The notes: generated from the letters alone by a model not told the origin. Positions 24,581 to 37,292 are shown, counted from the first letter of the stretch. The stretch: 64,000 nucleotides of DNA from Poecilobothrus nobilitatus (GCA_947095535.1 OX352774.1:45214496-45278495); one strand, 5' to 3'. Numbers and translations: made by a program.

Positions 24581-26224
24581 ATTCATAATTTAGACTTTGT
24601 ATTTTCTTAGTTTAACGTATCTAGCGTGTAAATCGAGGTATAATAATGTACCTATATTTAAATTAGTACCTATGTACCTATATTTTACCTATATGTAAAA
24701 ATGTTATCATTAAAATTTTTATCTGTAGGTTATATTTCCATTTTAATAACATTATCTTAATGATCTTAAATCTGTAATTAAACAGCACAATAATATTCAG
24801 ATATTGTGGTTAAATTTTAATTAACTTTTGAATGATGGGTGAATAAGTGGGAAAACTTTGAATGATAGTGGGTTTTGTAATAATAGTGATTAATTTCCAA
24901 ATGGTAGTGGTTAATTATATGATAATAAGACTACTAATACAAAAATGTGTCAAGTTTTAGGAAAATTTAAAGATTTTAAATTTTTGTAATCTGTTAAAAA
25001 CTATACGGTACATAACTAACCATAAAATCATTTCAATTATCTTTAAATTATAATTTAACATTGAATATGCCATATTCAGTTTTAGAAAGTATAGAAGAAA
25101 AAAAAAAATCTAATTATTTAAATTTTAACTAATTGTTAAGATTCAATTGATTTTTAAATTTTATACAAACATGAATTTATAAATATTTGAATTCAAAGTC
25201 TAGACTAGGAAATTTAAGACTGAAATCCCTCAGGTATCAGAAATCTCTCTATCAAAAGATTAGCTTTAACTATTAGCACATTCATAAGTGATGAAATCTG
25301 ATAGTAGGGAAAAATTGAATTGGTAGGTACTATCAATAGGTGGTAAATATAGATGTTTACGATGTGTTGAAAATTAAATTTTAACAATTAATTACATTTA
25401 ACGTATTTTTTGAAGTTTTGTTTCATAACAAAGTAAGTTTTGATTAAAAGACTTTAATTAATGATGATTGTTTGTTTCTATAGTTAAAAAGCCAATCCTT
25501 ATGATAAAAATTTTAAAACAAAAATTCAGTAATGTTTTTTTTTTAATTAAATAATTTATAAAAGTTCCTGTAGCACCTCCTGTAATTGAGTTAAAATAAA
25601 AATCTGTAAACAAAATGACAACAATAATATACTCACAAGAAAAAAATTTAAATTTAAAACTACTTGTTTTTATTATGGCTTGTGCTGGCTGATTATAATA
25701 TGGTAAGTAAATATGGGAGGTAAATTTACACTTTGTATGAGAAATTTTATTTTAATAAGTATGCGTAACTTTTATCACTAATGAATTTTATTTTTTTCCT
25801 CCCACCCCTATATGGACCATAGAGCATCCAATAAGTCATCTTCGGCTTATTGTTCAATTTTGATTAAACTTCAATTTCTAAAATCATTAGTTTTAGTAAG
25901 CCGTTGATTACTCAACTATCATATGCTATATTTTATTTCTGCGCCATCTATTATATTATAATATAAATATAATATAAATTTTTTTATATTTATATTTTTA
26001 TTTTATTTTTATTTAATTATTATTATATTAATTATATAATATATTATAAGAAAAATGTACATTATTTTTTATTATTCTATACATAACACAACCAGAGTTT
26101 GAATATGAGACTCATCCAAATGAAAATTTGTATCTTAATCATTCTTACCATTGGCTGTGATCAAATAAATATTACTAATGCTCATTAAATTAGTTATATC
26201 TTTATTTGTGGCTAACTACTGATT
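24581..26224. other. AT-rich non-coding sequence
   Basis: No ORF with a motif and no recognised repeat. TA-rich stretch at 25950-26050. Confidence 0.5.
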
Positions 26225-26292
26225 TAATGATGGTTAAGTCGTAAACCTTCCAATCGAAAGATCTCGGCTTTAAACTCCGGTCAGATCATATA
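26225..26292 (+). other. tRNA-like remnant (SINE head)
   Basis: Reads TGGTTAAGTCGTAAACC, then CCAATCGAAAGATCTCGG and TTTAAACTCCGG, an A-box/anticodon/T-arm order. It is closely related to 41280-41345, so it is a dispersed tRNA-derived repeat rather than a tRNA gene. No intact acceptor stem. Confidence 0.4.
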
Positions 26293-29200
26293 CAATATTA
26301 TAGTAATTCGCTATACATCGCTATAATCGCTATACTTTATATTATAATAATTAATATCGTATTATAAAATTCTATAAAAAATAAATAATTATAGTGATAA
26401 CAGATGGCTCATAAATATATTCGAGTATTTAACGCCTTAGTAAAAATAATGATTAAAATGAAAGTAAAGCTTATTCAAATGTGAATAATAAGTAACTTAG
26501 TAACTTGGATGCGATATGCTCCTTATAGCTGTGGAAAAGAAATCGGAATTGAAAATAAGTTTCGATAATAGAATCGCAACTGTCATTTCTTCAAATTTTA
26601 ATACTAAATATCTACTGGTATCTATTGAAATTCTACTGTATTTCTTTAGTTTAACATCTCTTTAGAAAAATTGTCAAAATTAAAATTAAACATACGAATA
26701 AAATATCAAAATTATTAATAGATTTTATAAATATAATATAGATTTTGTTACAGCAACAAATACAGATATATCGATAAAAACAGTCATGAGTTATATATAG
26801 AATAAGATAATTATATATTAACTAAGTACAAAGATCAGCATCAAAAATGATGAATCATTAAATAAAAAAATAAAAATGATACACTTTTATATCTACTTAT
26901 TTAGATAATCTTAAGTCCAATTAAATTTATTAATAATGATTTTTAATGTGATATTTTTCAAATGGTCGAACATGTCATTATATTTAATTTTTTTTTTTTT
27001 TTAATAAAGGATTTAATTACTAAGGACATAAAAAGTATTTATTCCTAGTATCTATAGGTACATAAAAAAAATCCTTTTTAAACTTAATTTTAATATAGAC
27101 TAATTTGCAAGAGAAAATTATAAAATATTTTATATACCTATATGTATAATACATAAAATATCTTATATACATACATATTATTATATAATACTATATAATG
27201 TTATATACGATGCTTATGACATATATTATATAGCTATAAATTGTTTCTTTTTATTTATATAGTTTATTGTTAAGTTTAATGAACTGGTTTTCTGTTATAC
27301 GATTATGTATAAACGTATTACATATGTATATAAATATTCTTATATATATAATATAATATGTAGTAGGTACGATTAAATATTATAATGATTGATATCGTAG
27401 ACTAAAAAGCTCGTAACAATAAAAAATTAATTCAAAAAAAAAAAACAAAAAAAAAACATAAAAGTATAGAAAAGTACCTATAGTATAGACTAGACGATTA
27501 TATTATTAAGTTGTTTGGTTGAACAGCTTTTTATAATATTTTGAAGGAAACTACAGGATGATGATAAAAAAAAAAAGATTGAATGTGAATTGATTTGAAA
27601 AATTTTAATAACCTTTAATTATTTATTATAATTATATTAAAAATATTAAATCAAATAAATTATTTTATTTTTGATGATCAGTAAAAAAATTATACAAAAG
27701 TTAAAAAAAAAATAAAAAAATATTCAAGGATTTGAAGGATATTTTTATTTTTTTTTTGCATTATTTTCCTAAGTCTAATGACTAATACTTATTGTATGTT
27801 TGTATAAATTTTAACTTAATTAAAAACTTTTGATATAATATTTTAGTCATTTAATTAATTTATGCATAAATTATTATCATGAATAGAACAAAAAAAAACA
27901 AAAAAAAAAAAAATCCTTTAGATGAATGAATGGTACAATTAACAATTAAAACTAGTATGTATTTTTTTTTAAATATTTAAATTGCGTATTAAAAATAAAT
28001 AAAAAATTAAATAAAAAAATTTTAATTTTAATAGGTAGATTTTATATAAATATACATATATTTTTTATAAAAACATTCAAAGATCTATAGTATCTATAGA
28101 TTCTTTTTGCAAAAAATTTTAAATAATGATTTAAAATACCCTATTTATTATTTTTATAAACAAAAAAAAAAAAAATTTTTAATATTTCGTACCTATATTA
28201 TATTTTCCTTTTTTTTTTTTATATTTTAAAAATAATCTTTTTAAAGAGTTGTGATGATAATTACATTTAAAAAGAATTCCTTCAATAAATTAATTTACGT
28301 TAATTTTCCGAGAAAAGAAAAATATTTTTTTCATTAAATTCTTAAAATTTTTTTCGTTTTTCTTGAAATTTATTTTAACATTAAATCCATTTTATGAGAA
28401 TTACATTGTTTATTTTTTTTTTCTTATTTTTTATTTCATACCAATAGAAAAGTTCTACAATATACTACATTGATTATATTCTTAGTATATTTATATTTGA
28501 ACATTATATACATAATAAAAAGTGTTTCAATAAGAACGACTAATAAAGGCCTCTTAACTAAAGATTATTTGTCTTTGTTAAAATAATGTATATAGATACA
28601 TTATTATACCTATAATTATTTTGAAAATATAAAAAGAAAAATTTAAGAAGATATGTTCCAATTAAAAGAATTTTCAAACACAAGGTCGTTTCAATAATGT
28701 TGAATATATAGTTAGTTGTACAATCACATATTTAATTTTGATAAAAATTTTTCATAAGATTTTTTTTTTCTTTTTTTAGAATGTGCGACTCTATTATTTC
28801 GTTAACTAGGCATTGTATTTTGTAAAAACTTCTCTATAGGTTTACCCAACTCTTAAAGAAATTTGAAAATTCGAAATTTGAAAGTAATGCTGAAAAAGTC
28901 TAATCTAAATTTCTCTCTTAAAAAATTCTGATGAAATTTTAGAATGAGGAGACTTTTTTAGTCTCAACCAGTTTTAGCATTAAATATTGAATCAATTAAA
29001 TACAAAATAATCTGTCAATTTTTTTTTGACAGATTAAAATGATGTATTCACTACCTACTGAATATCGAAAAAAAAAAAACTTGTATGTAAATCACAAAAT
29101 TTTACTGGACAATACACATTATTTTTTTTTTAAATAATTTTCTCAGTCTTCTTGCACCTCTTGGAACTTTATGAAGCTAGTCGTCTAAATAGCAGAGCAC

Positions 29201-31254
29201 ATATTAATATCTCTTCAAGAGAAACTCTTTATTATATTAATGAAACACCATTTACTGAAATACTAATTCATCTATTATCTACCTATTCTCACCTTTGAAA
29301 CGTGAAGTTTGAGTACCGAACTAAGTGTTACTGGATACACACCTTAAATAGAAAATGTACCAATATTTCGATGCGTTCAATCCATGCAATTCGTTTTTTT
29401 TATACGAAAAGAGTAGTTGAGACTTGAGGGTAGAGTTTTAGACTTGGAATCCTAATTTTTTTTTGAAAAATTTTAATCAAACCCATCTGCAGTAAAATTT
29501 TTGCGTTTTTTCTCCTACGATCTATTCTTTCTCAAAAGCAAGTGTAGTTGAGAGTAGAAAAGAGTGTATAGTTAATCTGTTCAGATTATTGTTTGCGTTC
29601 CCTTTACAGAGTAAACTACTCCAATTGTACTCCCAACTACAACAGCTTTTGAGAATGAGTAAATGATAATAGGATTAAAATTAATCATATCTACTAAAAT
29701 TGAGAATTAATATTCGGATTTTTAGCTAAACAAAAATTTTATTAGCTCCACAGAAATTTTATTAATATTGATAACAAATACAAAAATATAAACTCATTTT
29801 CTTATAAAATTTGGTGTAAAAACTCATATTATATACATTTATCTAAAATTAGAATAAAACGTCAAGATAATAATATAATAATATACGTACATCATACCTA
29901 TTCGGAAACATTTTTGTTTGACATTTTCTTTCATTTTTTATTAAAAAAAATTTTGTTTTATAACAAACAAAAAAAGAAAATTACGATTTTTCCTTTACAA
30001 CAATTTTTCCAAATTTTTTGTTTTTTTTTTTACAGTTTTTCAACGAAAAGAAAATCGACAATAAAAATAAACAACAGGAAAGTCCTGAATATAACAAAAC
30101 AGCACAAAAAAAAAAACAAAGCAAAACAAATTAAAACAACAACAAGTCAAAAAAATTTTATATTTTTTTTTCTTTTTTGTTTTTTTTTTTTTTGTTTTGT
30201 TACTATATTGTTATTATTGTGTAAGAAGAAAAAGAGAAGGCATATATTTTTATGTTTATCATTTTTCTTTCTCTACTTATCTTTTTTCTTTTTTTTTTTA
30301 TCTTTAACTAGAAGAATAAAAAAAAAAAACAAAATTTTTACTTTACATATTTAAAGTGTGACTTTTATTGAAACTTAAATAACTGTAATAATAGCATTTT
30401 GCTGTAAGAAAAGAATAATTGATAATAAAAATAAATATAAGTAATATTAGAAAGACAAATAAACAAATATATAATATAATTTGTATATAATATGAATATT
30501 ATATAAAATATATGAACACAAATTATATATACGTATATACATATTATATAAGTATATGTACCTGTATATATTTTGTGTAATTTTTTTACTATAGAAAACG
30601 ATAAACACTTCTAAGTGTTATTATGAAAAAAAAAAAATAAAAAAATTCTAGCTTAATACGGTTTTATTATGACAATGTAATAATATTACACATATACTCT
30701 TTCATAATAATGTAAAAAATAAAAATAAGACAAATACATAATAATAATATACATACAAACATATTTAATGCAAAATAGAACAAATGAAAATGATAAAAAT
30801 TCAATATAATGATATTAAATTTGACGGATATTACACAGTATATTATTATTCAATGATAAATAATAGCACATTACATAATATATATACATATACCTACGTA
30901 TAATCATAATCTATAGTATAATATTGTATATTATATAAGTATATATTATATAGAAGTAATGTTATAACTTATATAATAACCTATAACTAGAATGAAATTT
31001 TTTTTTTTTTAAAGTGATATGTTTATCATGAAAAATTATTTGTCATAACAATAAAAGGATTTTTCTAAAAGAAGGAATGAAAAACTCAAACGAAAAAAAA
31101 ACAAAAGAAAAAAAATCTATTCACAAGCTAAAATAAGCACTTATAATATAGTGATTTAATAAAAAGAAAAAAAGGAAAAAGTTACTATTTAATAGCATAA
31201 AGTATAAAATAGAACATAAAAAAAAATTTATTTTTGAAAATTCCTTGAATTTAG
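26293..31254. other. AT-rich non-coding sequence with low-complexity tracts
   Basis: No gene supported. TA-rich clusters at 27120-27370 and 30470-30560. An 11-bp hairpin with a T-run loop occurs at 29008-29036 (TAATCTGTCAA / TTGACAGATTA). The 146-codon frame at 29914-30354 is almost entirely Phe/Lys/Leu/Asn from alternating T and A runs and is not a credible protein. A scrap of family B lies at 29146-29190. Confidence 0.5.
29146..29190 (+). mobile_element. HINE family B scrap
   Basis: CTTCTTGCACCTCTTGGAAC followed by TTTATGAAGCTAGTCGTCTA matches the repeated internal module of the family B element at 56524-58889 (for example 57332-57375). About 45 bases remain, with no other family B sequence around it. 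Confidence 0.55.
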
Positions 31255-31335
31255 CTATATTGTGTCAGAAACATCTGCAAAATAATCACCATCGACACCA
31301 GATTTATTCTTGTCATCGCGATAACAGGTAAGTGA
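31255..31335 (-). other. Candidate coding exon (terminal, minus strand) or plus-strand exon; unproven
   Basis: A compact, less AT-rich island in an otherwise A/T-run region. On the minus strand the frame reads CYRDDKNKSGVDGD then YFADVSDTI and ends in TAG (plus 31255-31257). Its codons have a strong purine-first pattern typical of real coding DNA, and an AATAAA lies about 35 bases beyond the stop. A TTTAG acceptor-like site at 31336-31340 would bound it, but its pyrimidine tract is poor. Alternatively, on the plus strand the island ends in a perfect donor consensus CAG|GTAAGT (31325-31333), with candidate acceptors TTTAG or TGTCAG upstream. No family is recognised in either reading. Confidence 0.3.
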
Positions 31336-31478
31336 CTAAAGACTCCTCTTTTATTGTTTACACCATTTTAAGTATACTCTATAGTAAAAATTGTTTTATA
31401 TGGTTTTATTTTTTATTTTTGCTTATTCAAATTTGTTGATTCACCAATCAAAGAATATTTAAAGTACTTATATAACAA

Positions 31479-32940
31479 AAAACGAGGAAGAATACAGTTG
31501 CCTTTGTCAACTCTTAGATACCCGTACGACCCGTTAGTATGCCTATCACTCTGCTTATAATATTATTTTTTTAATTTTTTAGTATTTTAAAATAATTTGG
31601 GTGAAATTTTATAATTTCTAGAACTGCTCGTTGTACATATATTCAAACTATATGTTTATACATTCTTCGAAAGCAGATTCTAACCTTCCGAATTACGATT
31701 ATCTATCTAACTTTTCCAAATATGCTATAGTACCATTTAATACTAAGCGGCAAATGTATAATGCCTAAGTTTAATAATTATACTATACATAATATGTATA
31801 AATTATTTATCGTACGGTATAAAAAATGTGAAGAATTGACTTTTCTGGAGTTTTGAGGGGCTGTAAGTCCGGAACCCTATATAATTAAAAAAACCCGTTA
31901 ACATACGTAAAAATATATTATTGAACCTTTAATTTTCATGTCTTGCCGAGGAAAAATTTTTACAGGTGCCTAAGTTACAGGTGCCTGAAAATAGCAAATT
32001 TTAAATTTTTGAAGAGGGGGCTGTAACTTAGGAACCCTATGCAATTAAAAGAAACCATTAACACGCGTACAAATATATTACTGGACCTTTAATTTTTTTT
32101 GTCTTGCCGAAGAAAAATGTGTACAGGTGCCTAAGTTAAAGGTGTTTAAAAATAGCAAATTTTCAATTTTTGAGCCCTAATACCTCATAAACAGGGGGTG
32201 GTCCAAAAAAAATTTCTGAGCAAACTTATATTAATTCTAAGAGTTATTTCTGCTCTCAAAATTGCAAGTCCCTATTTGAAAGCGTTTCGGAGTTATGAGG
32301 GTAGAAAAATCATGCAAAATTTGGTTTTCATATAACGGTAAATTTAAATACTAAATTTAAAAAAATTGTACAATTTTGATACTAATTTATAAATTTAAAA
32401 AAAATACCTGTCAAATGACGTTTTCTGATTGAAAAAATCTTAAGTAGAACATGAGACATATGCATTTAAAAATAGGGCTTTTTAAAAGTTTGAGGAGCTG
32501 TAGCTCCGTAACAGATGGGGCTACAAAAAAAAGTTGTAAATTATAAAATTAATATTTTTATGTTATCTATCAGCAGTCTATTTTTATGTTATCTATTATC
32601 TAAAATTTCATGTCTCTATTTCAAAAAAAATGTGGGGATCTAAAAGTTAGGTGTTTCGAGAGCTACCCGAAGTTGTGGTCGGATCTCAACCAAAAAAAAT
32701 AGGGAACCTACAAATTGTTGTAAGAATATTTTGTGTTAATTTCAAGACTCTAGCTTTCTTAGTTTTTGAGTTATCTTGCTGACGGACAGACGGACGGACG
32801 GATGGACAAAGCTCAATCGTCTTAGAATTTTTTTCTGATCCGATCCATACCTTTGAAGGTATATCTAGCTAGTTTATTTCGAGGTGTTACAAACGGAGAA
32901 GCAATTTTAATATACCCGATCCTTATCGTACGGGTATGAA
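31479..32940 (-). mobile_element. HINE family A, copy A3 (mosaic with family D)
   Basis: Both ends match family A on the minus strand: 5' CATACCCGTACGATAAGGAT at the 32940 side, and 3' stem-loop and CTTCCTCGTT at the 31481 side. (GGAC)n-type microsatellite at 32779-32805. The middle, about 31830-32500, differs from A1/A2/A4/A5 and instead matches family D (for example GTAAGTCCGGAACCCTATAT, also at 39243-39262). That middle holds two consecutive copies of a roughly 145-base module containing CTTGCCGA and ACAGGTGCC. The copy is more diverged than A1/A2/A4/A5. No ORF. Confidence 0.75.
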
Positions 32941-34003
32941 AAGTAATGTTGTCCTTAAATTTTCTAAGAATATTGTATTAAATCACTCAAAAATTAATTT
33001 AACTGTATTCTGATTGTTGATTGAATGGCTATAGTGGAAATAAAAATAAACTTACTGTACTGAAACCAATATATTGACATTCGCTAATAAATGCATAACC
33101 CTTGATTCTTTTTTTTGTTTCAGTTTCAAAATGCGTGAAATTTAAGGAGAACAGTTATAAATTTAGTTCAGTCACAATTGTAATAAATATTTTAACTATT
33201 GAAAAAATATTTTGACCATTGTTTTTATTGAATGACTGGTCAATGACAGTTCTAGTTTATTAGTTCAAAAATAATGACTTATGTACTAGTTTTTGTTATT
33301 TCATTTGAAAGCTAAAGGTTTTTATTCAATTTATTTCTAAATTTAGTTAAAGTTCGTGAAAATGAAGATAAGGAAGAACATTAAAAGTGATCACAATTTT
33401 TTAACCGGTGACACGAGAATATTAAATCGCAAGAACACATAGTGTATTAACAAGGCGTGATAGATGATAGTTAAATCATAAAATGGAGCGTTCAAATTGT
33501 GTTGTTTCGATTATCAAACTTCGAAAGAAAATAAGTTTAAATATTTTGAATACAGTAAATTAAACTAGAGTGTTTATCATATTTTTAAAATTCGCTACTT
33601 AATAGAATTATAAATTCTTCGTGAATTATATTTATTTTTTTGTTTCTTATTAATTATTTTCTTGGTGGGTTCTACTGTTCAATTGCTTTCAGTTTTAATT
33701 GCAGTGATTAAAACAAAAAACTACTTATAAATTTATAAAAAATAAAGGTAATCATTAAAAATTCAAATCAAATTTTTATATTATTGATATATCATTTAAA
33801 AAAAAAAGTAAAATTATAAAAAATAAAATTAACGGTTTTTTAGACGCTGATGGGGAACGTTACGAAACCGATTCCTCTATTAACGAATGATATTTTAACA
33901 CAGTAAATACCACATCCCTATTTGACCAAACAATAGGAGAGGATTCAAGTTAGTGGGAGGAATACTAAAGAGGTCTAGTAGTACTATTGTACTGTTTGGG
34001 TAA
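32941..34003. other. AT-rich non-coding sequence
   Basis: No gene or repeat recognised. The last 150 bases (33840-34000) are less AT-rich but contain no ORF with a motif. Confidence 0.4.
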
Positions 34004-34216
34004 GGAAAGATTCTGCTATTAGTTAAAAATAGGTTTAAGGTTTACAATAATAAAATGAATGAAGGTGTCGTTGATATTCTCTTTAAAGCTACTTTAATTC
34101 AAAATGTCACCATTGCCAATTTTAAGGAATACATGAGGTGGAAAATGGTTCCACATTCGCAATATTCGAGTCATCAACAACGAATTGTCATAGCTATGCA
34201 GAATTTTTCCATGTAG
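34004..34216 (+). other. Candidate short ORF or exon, unidentified
   Basis: A 70-codon open stretch with an in-frame ATG at 34055-34057 and stop TAG at 34214-34216. The ATG-initiated peptide has 53 residues, beginning MNEGVVDILFKATL and ending RIVIAMQNFSM. Composition is more balanced than surrounding chance frames and the segment is less AT-rich, but there is no recognisable domain, promoter or splice context. It could be a decayed transposon ORF or chance. Confidence 0.2.
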
Positions 34217-34562
34217 AAATTTGAATTAGGTACGTAAGTATGGACAGCAGATGCTCTCTTTGTATGTCTTTGGAAAACTTTGAGTGGAAATATTAAAATT
34301 TGTATTTTGTCAGATCAAGTTCCTACACCTAGAAGAAATCTGTAAAACAGATAAAGAGCACCGTATAAGTGTCGGAGAGAGGCGAAGAGAAAGCTTAGAT
34401 GACAATGGAAGCATTCGGTTATTATTATTCGTGTAATTTTAGTAACTAATCCACTATAGCTACATAACTCGTCATAAATTACAGAAGTAAAATAAATTAA
34501 TTATTGTTTTCTTCATTTATGCCAGACCGAAATTTTAATTTAGCCCGAATTTCAAAAAAATG

Positions 34563-34760
34563 CTAATTTACTTTTTTATTATTCCTTAATTTACAATCTA
34601 AGTGTTTTTTTACTACGTTTATATTTACAAAGTGTAAATATTCATTAGATTCATTTACAGTAGTTTCTCGAAATTTTGGTGGTGAATGGTGATGTTTTGA
34701 TAATATTGTATTATCAAAAAATTGTAATTGGTGAGTTGATGATGAGGAACATTGTGACAT
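34563..34760 (-). CDS. Hypothetical ORF, 65 aa, unidentified (low confidence)
   Basis: ATG at the 34760 side, stop TAG at 34563-34565. The peptide begins MSQCSSSSTHQLQFF, has a His/Pro patch (SKHHHSPPKF) and a Lys-rich tail. No signal peptide, membrane segment or domain is visible. It lies outside any repeat I recognise, in a segment without long homopolymers, which is the main reason for listing it. A GTAAAT after the codons for RETT could act as a splice donor, making it a first exon. A chance frame remains at least as likely. Confidence 0.2.
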   Translation of the reverse strand: MSQCSSSSTHQLQFFDNTILSKHHHSPPKFRETTVNESNEYLHFVNINVVKKHLDCKLRNNKKVN

Positions 34761-36472
34761 GTCATGATTGCAGGCTTAAGATGGTATACATTACGGAGAT
34801 AATATATTATATGTACAAGTATTGAATAAAATTGATAACAAAAATATACTCGTATAGTAGGTACTAGCGCAAGAGGGCTCTATTTGTGTATAAGGGACTG
34901 TGTATATCGACTATAAGCATCAGCTGTGGGATTTGTTTATATCGACTAAGCATCAGCTGTGATCTTACCAAAATAATATGTAAAAAACAACTTTTATTTA
35001 TAATTATATTGTTTGAACAAGAACTTTGAAGATGAAGTAAAAAATCAGAAACTGATTACAGAAATAACTAAAACGAAATAGGATTCTTGATAAGTGTGAA
35101 AAAAAAAGGGAAAATTTTTTTTTTTTTATTTATTTATTTTAAATAAATATTCATAATAATTACTTATCATAAAAAAAAAGATTTTCTATATAAGTGTAAA
35201 TCTTATCATTTTTTTATTTCGAAAATTTGATTGATTCAGGCAAAAAAAAAGTAGCAGTTAAGAAAATATACCTAACCTAATTTTTCTTTTTTTTCTCTAC
35301 TCTCATATTTTTTAATCTTTAATTTTTTTTACTAACAACTTAAAGTTCTTTTACTCAATCACATACAATGTTTCATGTACACATATACATATACATATAC
35401 TATATATATATATGTACTATGTAGGTATATAACATATATGCAATGAAAACTGAAACTGTATTATAATGAATAATAATACAGTTTCAGTTTTCATTGCAAA
35501 GTGCTGCGGGTTAACTTAAAGTAAGGGAGAAGTGATATAGGTATTTTCTCTTTATTTTGTCTAGTTTCCCCATCATTATGATGTGATATAAAACAAAAAG
35601 AAAAAACCTAAATTGAAGATGAAAGGATTAAAGGTGAAATACTATTTCAACACCTTTAGCATACAAATTGAATTTTTAAAATGCTGAAGTATCTTTTTTT
35701 TTCTTTTTTTATAACCCCATTTTTTCAATTTAATTTCTTTTTTTTTTTGTTGGTAAATTTTTGAGGATACCTTCAAAAATTTCATTTTACTCTTTAAAGT
35801 AATGGAGTCATTTTGTTTTCACATAAATAAAATTTTATTGAATTTTAAATTTTTTATTATTTTTATATCTTTTTTTTTTTGTTTTTTTATTTTTGCAACA
35901 GTAGCTTTCCGATCTAAAAACCAAAAAAGGAAAAAGAAAAAAAAAAATGTTTGTATTTTATACTTATTTTGGTTTGCGGAAATTTTTCAAGATTATTGCG
36001 AGCAATGATTTCTAAAATGTTATTAAATATATTGGAAATTATTTTAACTTTGTATTTAAAAAAATGTTGAAATACAATAAATTTTATATTTATTTTGCTA
36101 TATAATTAAAAAATATTTTTTTATTGGGTTCTTGATAATTCATTTAATCAATTTATATAATTTAAGATCAATTGGAACAGGTACATAATTAAATTATTTT
36201 TTAAAAAAATAAGTTAAATTCGCCATATTTATGTATATAAATTTTATAGAATTTTGCTGTATTATTTATTTTGAAAATTTAAAAACTCTAATAAATTTTT
36301 TAGCTTTGAAATTCTTGATTTTAAGCTTAGTATGCTGTTCACTTGAAAATTTCACATGAAATTTGGGCACATAAAATAATGACATTATTGTTAGTGAATA
36401 ATGACAACTGAAAAATAAACTGAAATGTCAAATAATTGTTTTGTTTTGTATAAATATGTATAAACAAATCAA
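34761..36472. other. AT-rich non-coding sequence with a strong hairpin
   Basis: Between 34868 and 34972 a 20-odd-base phrase (ATATCGACTATAAGCATCAG / ATATCGACTAAGCATCAGCT) is repeated about 40 bases apart. A perfect hairpin at 35439-35498 is listed separately. The 68-codon frame at 35802-36008 is low complexity. Confidence 0.45.
35439..35498. repeat. Perfect 26-bp inverted repeat (hairpin, 8-nt loop)
   Basis: Arm 35439-35464 is the exact reverse complement of 35473-35498, with loop AATGAATA. The left arm contains GCAATGAAAACTGAAACTGT and the right arm ACAGTTTCAGTTTTCATTGC. A stem this long without mismatch stands out from the chance AT hairpins in the window. It could be a pre-miRNA-like or siRNA hairpin, or the core of a palindromic MITE. 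Confidence 0.9.
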
Positions 36473-37292
36473 AACGAGGAAGAGTGCAGTTGAGTAGACT
36501 ATGTCAACTCTGATGGGATACCCGTATGAATGTAATATATCCTGTTTCTATATAACTTAATCATCTTTTATCATCATAATTTCAGATGTTTTGGTACCGA
36601 TGTAGTACCGAGATATATTTATGTAAATTGTGGAGTTGTATGAAAGCTATCCAAATTTATTGCACCAGCACAACCAAATTTTACAGAAGTTGTTGCCATA
36701 AAATTTGATCATCAATTACAAGATTGCAAACGCCTAGCCTGAACCGGCTGGTGTACCCAACCAAATTTTACAAACGTTTTTGCATGTAACTCGACACCCC
36801 TTCACAAAATTTCAGATACCTAGCTTTAATAGACACTGAGTTATTTACATTTAAAAAGAGAAGTTATGTATGGCAGCTACCCAAACCTGTCGCCCCAGCA
36901 CAACCAAATTTTACAAGTGTTGTTGGCCTGTAACTCGACACGATTTTGCAAAGTTTTAGATACCTAACTTATACAGATACTGAGTTATTTTCATATAAAG
37001 GAAGAAGTTGTATGGCAGCTACTCGAAACCTGTTGCCGAAAAAACTTGATTTAAATAGCAAAACGAACAATTTTGTAAAAGTGACGTAAAAATTTTTTTA
37101 GCGTCCTAGCTCTTTTATTTTTTGAGTTATCGTGCGGGCGGACGGACGGACGTATATGGCTTAATCGACTCAGAATTCGATTCTGAGCCGATCCATACCT
37201 ATGACACTAGATCTACCTCGATTTCTTTAAGATGTCACAAACGTAATGGCAAATTTATTATATCTTTGAACATAATTCATACGGGTATAATA
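36473..37292 (-). mobile_element. HINE family B, copy B1
   Basis: On the minus strand it starts ATACCCGTATGAATTATGTT and ends CACTCTTCCTCGTT. Sub-terminal inverted repeats ATACCCGTATGA and TCATACGGGTAT lie at about 36509-36520 and 37278-37289. The (GGAC)n microsatellite is at 37136-37154. The 3' stem-loop is decayed (GTTGA/TCAAC arms). Shortest of the family B copies, without the internal tandem expansion seen at 56524-58889. The 78-codon frame at 37122-37358 crosses its 5' end and is not a gene. Confidence 0.75.

Noticed and set aside
26225..26292. Possible tRNA gene
   Set aside because: A second related copy at 41280-41345, no acceptor stem and mismatched arms indicate a tRNA-derived repeat.
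29914..30354. 146-codon ORF, among the longest in the window
   Set aside because: Almost entirely Phe, Lys, Leu, Ile and Asn from alternating T and A runs; no motif or plausible fold. A chance product of low-complexity DNA.
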